Positions 55,770 to 64,000 of a stretch of 64,000 nt of DNA are shown one piece after another. Each line of letters opens with the position of its first letter. Within the stretch, counting starts at the first letter, position 1. The position numbers were made by a program, and so were the translations under genes. The stretch lies in NCBI RefSeq assembly GCF_029784135.1, contig NC_073746.1, positions 186,811,983-186,875,982 on the forward strand, given 5' to 3'. The notes under the pieces are model-generated. The model searched no databases, had not been told where the DNA came from, and saw only the letters and a program-made list of their open reading frames with translations. Origin of the DNA: Toxorhynchites rutilus septentrionalis (lineage: Eukaryota; Arthropoda; Insecta; Diptera; Culicidae).

Positions 55770-56730
55770 CCGACGTTGAGCTCCGTGTTCTATTTCTTCT
55801 TTTTCTTCTTCTTCTTATATGGCACTAACGTTCCTAGAGGAACTCCGTCTCAACGTAGTATTACTTGCGTCATTTTCATTAGTACTTAGTTGAGATTTCT
55901 ATGCCAAATAACACGCCTTGAATGCATTCTGAGTGGCAAGCTCTAGAATACGCGTGACCACAGTGCAAGTCAGAGGAAATTTCTTTGAAGAAAAATTTCC
56001 CCGTCCAGAACGGGAATCGAACCCGAACTCCCGGCATGTTAGGTTTGACGCTAACCACTCGGCCACGGGTCCGTGTTCTATTTATGTGAACCAAAAATGG
56101 TTCTAGATTTTCGGGTGGAATAAAAACGCTTTAAAAACGAAATTCTAAATGAAAAAACAGCTCTACATATCAAATGTGTTCTATGTACAAAGCAGCGATG
56201 ACAGCCGGCAATCAATGCTGACTCGATGATCACCAAACGAAAAGAGTTACGAACATGTGTGTGTGGCGGTTGTCTTCATTGTGCCTTCTCGATGCTGGTG
56301 CTTTCTTGGTCGCCTTCTTCCGATGGATTCCCTTTTTGTCTTAGGGGAATCTTCAATGAACTCGACGCACCAATGCCATTTGTGTTTGCGATCACTATCT
56401 TCTCGTTTGCCGGTGGAATGCTTTCTTTGACCCTTCTGAGCTCCCCCACAGTTCGAAACATACTGAAAGGTTTTCACCACTAGACCATCAAATTTCCTTG
56501 CATTTCCACCAAAACGTTATCTATAATATAAAGTCATCAACAGACACGATTTTCGTTCAAAATTTTTCACACTTGGAAAGAATGTATTACCTATTTACAT
56601 AGAACACATTTGATAAGTAGAGCTATTTTTTCATTTAAAATTTTCGTTTTAAAAGCGTGTTTAATCCACCCAAAAATCCATAACAATTCTTGGTTCACAT
56701 AAATGAAACACGGAGCTCAATGTCGGCTAT
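55770..56730. repeat. Large imperfect inverted repeat (Helitron-related)
   Basis: The left arm, split by the SINE (about 55770-55795 and 56080-56180), is the reverse complement of about 56570-56730: 'gttgagctccgtgttctatt', 'tatgtgaaccaaaaatggtt', 'gctttaaaaacgaaattcta' and 'aaatgtgttctatgtac' all have inverted partners. The loop is about 390 bp. The arms share sequence with the Helitron at 38.6-39.0 kb. Confidence 0.6.
55796..56069 (-). mobile_element. tRNA-derived SINE, full length, 14-bp TSD
   Basis: The minus strand starts with a tRNA-like head containing box A TGGCCGAGTGG and box B GGTTCGATTCC, followed by a 200-bp body and a 3' tail of GAA/GAAA repeats (AAGAAGAAGAAAAAG). Flanked by the perfect duplication TCCGTGTTCTATTT (55782-55795 and 56070-56083), typical of LINE-driven insertion. 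Resembles the Feilai kind of mosquito SINE, but the family name was not verified. Two further fragments of the family are in this window. Transcribed by RNA polymerase III if active; non-coding. Confidence 0.85.
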
Positions 56731-56739
56731 GTCGAATTG

Positions 56740-57730
56740 TATGGTAAGGTTGCCACATTTGCACAACTCGATTGGCTTTGAGTCGAATGAATTACAGAAT
56801 GCAAAATTGCAATCCGTTCTAGCAATTCTGACTCGATCGGATTTCAGAGTACGGGTTAGTAGTTGACCAGTAGACAGATCTGGAATTTCTAAGGAAATTA
56901 AATTATCGTATATGTGTTACAACCCATTCTAATGCCTAGAGATTATTCATATAAAATAGAAGTACTAGAAAAAAACCTTCAAACATTGATTTTATTGGGG
57001 GCTCAGTACTACTCTAATTTGTATTTAAATGTGTTCCTACATCTTTTCTAGATATGTGTGATTTTTTCAGAATTTTAACAGTGTTGCGCGGTGCAAAAAC
57101 AAAATTTCCAAACTTTTTTTCTTAAGCAGACAACCAAAGTTGCGGCTCGGTTTTCTTGGAAAAGGCTAAACCGAATTAGAGACAGAAATTTCAAAAAATT
57201 TCAGTTTCATCGGAATCGGTCCACGGATTTCAGAGATATGGCGGGAACAATTTTAGGGGTCATAGATTCCAGAACCCGAAACAACACAAAACCCCTCATT
57301 TGAAGTATCAAACTTAATTTTTTTTTACAAAAGTAGACCTCATTGATAGATAATATATGGGTTAATATGTTTCCCCAAATCCTTTAATTATCATTCATAT
57401 TACCATAGATAAAGGAATCAGTGATTTTCTATGCATTTTCGCGCATATCACACAAGAAAAGAATGAGAAAAATAGATTGAATCATTTCACCCCAAAGGTT
57501 ATTCCTCTAGAAAATTTTCCAAACTAAAGTTTAAGGATTTTTTCAAGAAAATAGTTCATAATAATTTGAAAATTTGAAAATAATTGGGTATGGATCAAAC
57601 AAAACATTTCGAAAATATTTACATTTTTCAGAAAATCGTGATCAATTTTCCCCCGGTTAATGGTACCATTTTTTTCTAATTTTTACCGTCTTTCACCAAA
57701 AAATTATTTTCATGAAATCGATAATTTCAT
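56740..57730. other. AT-rich, only Helitron-like similarity at its left edge
   Basis: 56740-56900 is an inverted match to 38660-38860. The rest has no coding motif and no repeat ends that I can define. Confidence 0.35.
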
Positions 57731-57733
57731 AGG

Positions 57734-57784
57734 GTTTGTCGATTGAAATTTTTGATTTGGTATCAAAAATTTCAATCGACAAAC
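57734..57784. repeat. Perfect 23-bp inverted repeat, 5-nt spacer
   Basis: Arms 57734-57756 and 57762-57784 are exact reverse complements around TTGGT. Confidence 0.9.
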
Positions 57785-57937
57785 ATATCAACATCTGATC
57801 TATTTGTAGGATTATAGAAGTATGTATAAAAAAAAATTAGAAATACCAAAAAATCACTTTAATTTAGAAAATTTGATTTTTGATTAGATTTTTATATTTT
57901 AATAATTTTCGATGGTATTTTATTATTTTATTAATAT

Positions 57938-58116
57938 GTATTTCTCGAAAAAAAAATGTTGCACGCTATTCTCAATAGCTTGAAAAGGAAAACATGGAAA
58001 AAATACTCAAAGTATTTATTATAATGTACCATGTATAATGAATACTTTGAGTATTTTTTCCATGTTTTCCTATTCAAGCTATTGAGAATAGCGTGCAACT
58101 TTTTTTGAGAAATACG
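57938..58116. repeat. About 80-bp near-perfect hairpin
   Basis: The left arm 57938-58022 and right arm 58037-58116 pair over about 80 bp ('gcacgctattctcaatagct', 'aaacatggaaaaaatactca' and their complements), with a short loop and a few indels in the A/T tracts. No ORF is supported. Could be a foldback element or a template-switch product. Confidence 0.85.
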
Positions 58117-58129
58117 TTTTTCACCATAG

Positions 58130-60215
58130 ATCCTGTGGTGAACCGCATAGTTCATCAAAAATATAATCAAAATTTCTTATTTGTCCTCTATACAATATTT
58201 TTCATAGAACTGGTGATTTGTTTTGGGGGCAGACCTGTAGATTCCGGGATAAAGATTGCAAAATACGAACTTCTGTAATTTTATCGTGTCGACCAAGAAG
58301 GTCACAAAAATAGAAGCAGATGCGCTTAAACATCACTCAACTTAACTTTGATTTATTGCGTTAGGTAAGGTTAGGTTTTTCGAATAGAACTCAACTATAA
58401 ACACGAAACAACGCGACCGACGAATTGAAACTTTGACCGCAGTCTAGTAACGCTTAGCGAAAATCAAACATTATTCCGATATTATAAAAACACTCGCCTA
58501 TTGTATCATGAAGTGTACTAAGCAAGCTCAATAAATATAGATGAATTAAAACTCTCTCTCTCTCCAATTGTAGTACACAATCCATTTATCCTCCAAGAAT
58601 TAACGAACGAACCGTGACCCGAATATGCTAATCGTGAGCAAGTCTTGGATGATATAGCAAAACACAACCATTATCAACGTCATCATTTCCATCAACATCA
58701 TCGTTACCGTCACGGTTGGGCCAGAAAAGTTGGTTTGCAGAGTCCATGAAGGAGCATATTTTCACGTCATATAACGAGGGGTTAATCAATTATTATGATT
58801 GATGAGATAACATAAAGACAGGGAAATTGCTTTTATAATTAGCAGGATTTCTCTCCCATCCACTATACCTTTGCCAGCTTGTTGTTCCCTCCGACAAAGT
58901 GAGAATTTTCACCATAGCTCATTTCGACCGAAAGACTTGTAGCATAAGGATGACATCCCTTCGCACCAACAAAAAAAAAGAAAGGATATCCATCAGTCAA
59001 GAAAGCCGTAAACGCGCCTCCAAAGACGATGACGAACTGAACAAGAAGATGAAGCAGTAAGTGTTATGGATGGTACCCGTCATGATTAAGTGAAATTTTA
59101 TATACCCGCCGAGTTGACAGCGAATATCATTACCCTTGCGTGGCAGTCGTCAACCCTCAGAATATCAGAAGCCGAACAAGGGGGAAATTTTTGACAGTGA
59201 AAAACGACAGGAAAATGAGTTGAAGTGATGCTTTGGCCTGCCTTGGCTATACCACCATCAAACGGATGGGGAATTTAAGCAAGGGTAACAAAATCGATTG
59301 TTCAAACGTCAACCGATATTATTTTCGGTTTATCAATAGTGAAACGTCTTTGTTTTCACCCAGTGATGAATGATGCTTGAGTTGACGGTGAAATTGGGAA
59401 GAGGATTTCCAGAGGGACAAATCAAAACAATGTCATCTCGGTATGACAGCTTTCAGCTAGCTCGTTTATGATGAATTACTTCCACACACACACGCATCAA
59501 TTTTCTAGGTGATGAAGATTGATGAGTTCCCTGGGAAGGAGAAAGGAATGGGAACACTACAGTAATCGGAATTGAAAAATTGAGAACTATATCTATATAC
59601 AGTCAAACTTGTTTTGAGAGATCCTTTTCTGTGCGATTTTTTGTGCGGTATTATTATAACATATTTGAAGAAGTAATCTAATATTTAGTTTTCTCATCCT
59701 TAACACTCCTATACTCGCGCCAAAAATCGTATTTTGTGTACTCTAGACTATGCGCATCTCTGTTATATTGGTATTGTGTATTTTTATCGTTATTGGTATT
59801 TATTCAAAGAAAAAATATAATTGAGTAAAAAAAACTCCAGAAAATATTTTTTTCTTTAACTTGATTCAGTTTTGATAGCCATTTAATTTAGCCACCTCAT
59901 TGATGCTCGGTCTGTCAGACCTATACGCGAGTGTAGGAAGGTTGATATGTATTAGATCACACTACATAAGTATTTCATCATCCAATTACTAGTCCCATGC
60001 TTTGTTTTATTTATTTGTCTCAACGTGTAAGCAGAAACTTACTGAAGAGTTGCAAAAAAAATATGCTTTTTTTTTTCAAATTCTTATATTGTTGGATGTT
60101 TTTCAAAACATTTGTTTATTTATTTCCTTGTCGTCAATCTATGTTAACCCATGTAAAACTATAGAAAGCTTGCTGGATAATTAATTCATTCATTTGTTTA
60201 TTTTTTTATTAGCTG
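58130..60215. other. 2 kb with no recognisable gene or element
   Basis: AT-rich with a CT run at 58551-58565. A GC-balanced segment at 58980-59480 has no convincing ORF, splice sites or repeat ends. Confidence 0.35.
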
Positions 60216-60221
60216 ACCTGG

Positions 60222-60420
60222 CAAACGTTGTTCTGCCATACAAATTATTTCTAGTGAAAATGGTGGTTGTAAAATAAAAAATAACTAATGTATTGTAAGT
60301 TTGTTCAAATGTTTTAACGATCTACACATACGTGAAATATTCGTGACTCTTGTGTTCATACTTATGTTTGACATTCCGAGGAATAGAGCGCCAAGTCGAT
60401 GACCACTGACAAAAATAAAA
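60222..60420 (-). mobile_element. Helitron 3'-end fragment
   Basis: TTAGCTGACCTGGCAAACGT at 60221 is the inverse of the 37.3-39.4 kb Helitron's end. The next 100 bp match the reverse complement of 39270-39360 ('ataaaaaataactaatgtat', 'gtaagtttgttcaaatgttt'). In element sense it ends in CTAA, still CTRR. Confidence 0.65.
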
Positions 60421-60726
60421 AAAATCACAAACCATTCCCTGTATTCCATTCCCGATGTATTTCAATTACGAATCTGACATGTTTGTTTTTCTGAACGTTA
60501 AATGTGAACGTTAAATGTAAAAAAATGAATATACTTTTGTCGTAAAGTAGACAAATTAAATAAAGAAAATCAATATAAAAATAGCTGTTGCAAATGTGTT
60601 GTCCTTCATCAAACCACAGAACTTAACATTGATATAAACATTGAATGTTTTGCTCAGCTGGTGTGAATATGGCACTGCCGAACGAATTTCCATTGCAATG
60701 TATGCATTGTTAATTTTTATGAATGA

Positions 60727-61200
60727 CTAGCTGACCCGGCAAACTTCGTCCCACCCAAAATTTGTTTTATGTTATCAATACTTTCAAACATTCACGTTTT
60801 CTTACTAAGCCCAAGTTCATGAGTCCAATCGCAGAACTGTTCATTGATTGATCTTCTAATCGACCCCGTTGAATTTACCTTTTACTAAAAAATTCCTAGT
60901 ACTTCTACCAAAACTCATTATAATATCAGATTATTTTCAGACACAATTCTCGTTCAAAATTTTTCAACCACTTGTTTCTCCGTTACATAGAATAAATGTT
61001 TGATACAGAAAATATGATAGAATAAAGACAAACCCCTCCCCTCTTCTCCTCTTAGAAGGGGAAACGAGTGTCTATTCACCATATTCACGTTTCGTGCCCC
61101 CTTAAAACTTCACATGCCAAATTTGGCTCCATTTGCTTGAAAAGTTTTCGTGTTATGCAGAAATTTGTATGACAACCCACTCTAAGAGAGGGGAGAGGAC
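60727..61200 (-). mobile_element. Helitron 3'-end fragment, second type
   Basis: CTAGCTGACCCGGCAAACTT at 60727, and the next 140 bp match 20183-20330. In element sense it ends GCCGGGTCAGCTAG. It continues into the TATGCAGAAATTTGT modules that form the tandem array downstream. No helicase sequence was seen. Confidence 0.6.
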
Positions 61201-61669
61201 AAACCACCATTGTTCGCGACCGACAGCGAGGAACAAGTGTCAACACAGTATTTTCCCTTTCAAATTTTCAATCCTTTTTCCCCATCCGAGTCACTCCCTT
61301 ACTATCAAAACGCATTGAGTGGTGTATAGCACGAACACAAACCGAATTACAAAGTAAATGCAGCCGAACACATACTAACAAGAAAGTAAAGTGCATTCAG
61401 CTCCCTCACAATGTCATTTTCCTCATTCCAAATCCAACCTTTTACCAAGCAACATCGCGTTAATAAACCATCCGAGTGTATTTAGTAGTTATCCAAAGTG
61501 TGTTTCCATTCTCCAAAAGCCATTTCCAAACGGTTTGGTCTTCCACGAAACCAAAGTGCCAAATTCGTGTAAATCTGAGCTATCATCATCCTGGCCTCCT
61601 TCAGTCGAAGGAACCGCCATTTTCCTCAATGATGTGATCCACCAACCATAGAAACATTTATTACATCCT

Positions 61670-62170
61670 GAAATCTCCACATGTCAAACTTGGTTTCGTT
61701 TGCTTAATTAGTTCTCGAGTTATGCAGAAATTTGTGTTTCATTTGTATGGCAGCTCCCCCTTAGAGAGAGGGGTGGAGAGTCTAACCACCATATAATCAT
61801 TTATTGCACCCTAAAACCTTCATATGCCTAATTTGGTTTCATTTGCTTGATTAGTTCTTGTGTAATGTAGAAATTTGTGTTTCATTTGTTCGGCAGCTCT
61901 CCCTTAGAGAGGAGGGTGGATAGTATAACCACCATAGGAACTTTTATTGCACCCTGAAACCTTCACATGCCAAACTTGGTTTCATTTGCTTGATCGATTC
62001 TCGAGTAATGCAGAAATTTGTGTTTCATTTGTATGGCAAACTACCCCCCCCCCCTTAGAGAGAGAGGTGGAGAGTCTAACCACCATAGAAACATTTATTG
62101 CACCCTAAAACCTCAATATGCCTAATTTGGTTTCATTTATTTGATTAATTCTCGAGTAATGCAGAAATTT
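61670..62170. repeat. About 143-bp tandem repeat, 3.5 copies
   Basis: The module GCAGAAATTTGTGTTTCATT starts at 61723, 61867, 62010 and 62161 (spacing 144, 143, 151). Each is followed by 'cccttagagagag', 'accaccata', 'tttattgcaccct' and a 'tttggtttcatttgcttgat' block. Diverged single copies of the module occur at 61155 and at 20553. The 151-bp unit is longer because of a run of 11 C at 62044-62054. Confidence 0.8.
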
Positions 62171-62179
62171 GTGATTCCA

Positions 62180-63165
62180 TTCATCTTTTTGTGTGTTTCC
62201 AGTCCAAATTACGTAACGCGAGAAGGAGAAGGGGGAAGCACACGTGCTGTAATATCTTGACAATGCATGCGTTTAGGCCTGGCAACAGTAAAGGCTGCGT
62301 TGTCGTCGCCATACAACACTACGATATCCAAGAATTGATCTGTCATATGCAACATACATTGTTTTTATTGTGCACTGAACCTGGAAATGGTAGCTAAAGC
62401 GTTTAATGAAGCTGTTACGGGAGAAAATCGACGCACTTGTGGACTCGAAACTGGATTCGGACACTTCCCGACACTTTGTACTTCGACCGACCAAACTGCG
62501 ATAATTCTAGGACTTTCTTCCACTTCGGATCAAAAGAAAACTTTTCTCACCTTTGCACTTCACTAGAATTCCTGTTGACTGAATTTATTTCACTATAATT
62601 ACTGAACCACTGAACCTTTAAGACTGAACATTTCACTATGTTGGTTGATCTGTAACTGAACCACTGTACTTTTAGGACTGAACGCTGTACTGAACATTTC
62701 GTGCCCTATTTATACGGTACCCGCTACAGTATATTCTATTGTTGTATCTTTGCTCGGGTATTCTAGAATATTCGCTATAAACAATGGGGCTTTGTTTTAT
62801 AGCAGGTTCGTTTCCATGCGTTCCTATCCTATGACAATTCAATTGTTATTGTTTTGATCATACAATGTTATTGTATATCGCGATGAGTGTTTGTTATTGT
62901 TTGTGTTTTGTTTTGTGTGATGCTGTGAGCGGTAAGTACTGCATATAATGGATTACATAAGATAATACTGTTTATATAGTTGCAGGTTATTGTTTCTTGA
63001 GGAAAATAGGAAAGTAGCGATAAATATACTCATGTATACACTTCACTATTTGCTCTTGTTTTTTTCCAGGAGCGGCTCCAGGATATTCTTTGCAGTGTGA
63101 AGTGTGAGTTTTTGTGTGAAAAAAATTCGATGTGACTTTTTTTTTGTATCCGATAACTTGGTCCG
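62180..63165. other. Non-coding, promoter-like patch, nothing assigned
   Basis: 62570-62700 repeats short 'actgaacc' and 'gactgaac' motifs, followed by a TATA-like CTATTTATAC at 62705-62714 and several TATTCTA-like strings. It could be the remnant of an LTR or a core promoter, but no matching LTR partner lies in the window. Confidence 0.25.
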
Positions 63166-63199
63166 TGCCGAGCCGTAACAGAAGCTAAACATATTATTT

Positions 63200-63485
63200 G
63201 CTCAATGGATGATTGTTGATCATTATCAACAAGGGTTAGCTTAAAATCTAGATTTCCATGTATAGCTTCATTTCATCTGTGTAGATAAGTGCCATAACAC
63301 TTTTAAGAAAAACGCAAACACCATTAACAAATAAAATGAATTGAAGTGGTCCCGAATGAGAGCTTTGAGGAACTCCAGATATAACAGATGCCGGTTTCGA
63401 TTTTTTTCCATTAAATCTTACTATTTGCATACGATAAGCCAAATATGATTCGAGACATTTTAAGAGCCTGACTACTTCCTCTATT
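63200..63485 (-). pseudogene. Non-LTR reverse transcriptase scrap
   Basis: The minus strand reads LKCLESYLAYRMQIVRFNGK, then SVISGVPQSSHSGPLQFILF (family SGVPQGSxLGPLLFxLF) and VMALIYTDEMKLYM, where the catalytic YADD is changed to YTDE. This is the palm region of a Jockey/CR1-type enzyme. Both ends are missing and the active site is lost, so this is a fossil. Confidence 0.6.
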
Positions 63486-63489
63486 TTTT

Positions 63490-64000
63490 GAAGTTCAAGG
63501 GGCTAGTACACTATGGAAACAAGAAAACATAAAAATAATAATTTCTTGCTTAAAATGTTCTCTGGGATGTCCACTTTACTGTAGTTTTTGTCTCAGGCTT
63601 AGCCGATGCTCCGTTCCGAAGTTACAAGCCAGTTATTGGACCTAAGAAGATCTTCTTTTATGCGTTGAAGGACAGTTTCATGGTCCAGGGATTGCAGACT
63701 GAAGATACGAAGATACGACGAAATAAATGTAACCAAAATTTAAAACACGTTTTTCTCGAAACCATGTTTTGAAAACTGGTGGGTGTTCTACATTCGGAAC
63801 AGTCCATCTGATTTTGATGAATTTTTCCCCCGATTCTCCACTAAATTTCCTGTTATCGTACGTGGGTTTTTTTTAAGTTCACCAAAGTAAAATTTTGGTG
63901 AATTTTAAAAAAAAATGTCGCCATTCTGTCAACAATCGATGTTTTGACCAAATAATACGTAAAAAAAATAATTGGTTGAAATTGGTCCACTAAAAAAACT
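63490..64000. other. No recognisable feature
   Basis: AT-rich up to the window edge, with A and T homopolymers around 63860-63920. Nothing assigned. Confidence 0.35.

Noticed and set aside
55990..56073. tRNA gene on the minus strand
   Set aside because: Box A and box B are good, but no acceptor stem closes and a conserved 200-bp body with a GAA-rich tail and a 14-bp target duplication follows. It is the head of a SINE.
62560..62760. LTR of a retrotransposon
   Set aside because: A TATA-like box and short repeats are present, but no TG...CA ends, primer-binding site or partner LTR can be found in the window.

Overview
This window looks like the genome of a culicine mosquito, most likely an Aedes-type species. 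It is AT-rich and almost gene-free. It is packed with decayed transposable elements of families typical of those genomes: DD37E Tc1/mariner elements, canonical mariners, LOA-, I-, Jockey/CR1- and RTE-type non-LTR retrotransposons, Helitrons, a tRNA-derived SINE, and hAT- and TA-type non-autonomous elements. No operons, ribosome binding sites or other prokaryotic features are present. The species call is an inference from element content.

Layout. 1-10.3 kb: sparse remnants, namely a Tc1/mariner transposase relic (1.1-1.8 kb), an RTE reverse transcriptase relic (3.0-3.7 kb), an inverted-repeat MITE (3.9-4.9 kb), a mariner helix-turn-helix scrap (5.7 kb) and a transposase N-terminus (6.6 kb), then about 3 kb with nothing recognisable. 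10.3-18.6 kb: an element with GACGTAG-palindrome ends, a mariner broken by two nested insertions, an I-clade retrotransposon on the minus strand, and a degenerate DD37E element. 18.9 kb: the only candidate host exon. 19.9-26.1 kb: small MITEs, Helitron 3' ends, a pseudogene of an unclassified DDE-like protein joined to a perfect 63-bp hairpin, a hAT element with an 8-bp target duplication, and a second DD37E-type relic. 27.5-36.5 kb: several GACGTAG elements, an intact 338-codon DD37E transposase, a Jockey-type 5' end and a CR1/Jockey-type reverse transcriptase. 37.3-39.4 kb: a Helitron with both ends. 41.4-45.3 kb: a mariner relic, an I-type ORF1 scrap and one unexplained ORF. 46.0-51.1 kb: one LOA-type retrotransposon split into three pieces by two nested insertions, one of which carries several broken histone H2A-like units with histone-type 3' stem-loops. 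52.9-54.0 kb: a nearly full mariner missing its 3' end. 55-58 kb: an inverted repeat holding a SINE with a 14-bp target duplication, then long hairpins. 60-62 kb: Helitron tails with a 143-bp tandem array. 63.3 kb: a last reverse transcriptase scrap.

The genes here do not work together as a pathway; they are layered mobile-element insertions. The only intact enzyme ORF is the DD37E transposase at 28626-29642. Its near-identical copy at 17.3-18.6 kb carries two stop codons. The most unusual observation is a repeat family bounded by GACGTAG palindromes that repeatedly carries histone-type stem-loops and, in one copy, H2A-like gene fragments. All family calls come from reading translated motifs and repeat ends by eye; no database search was run.
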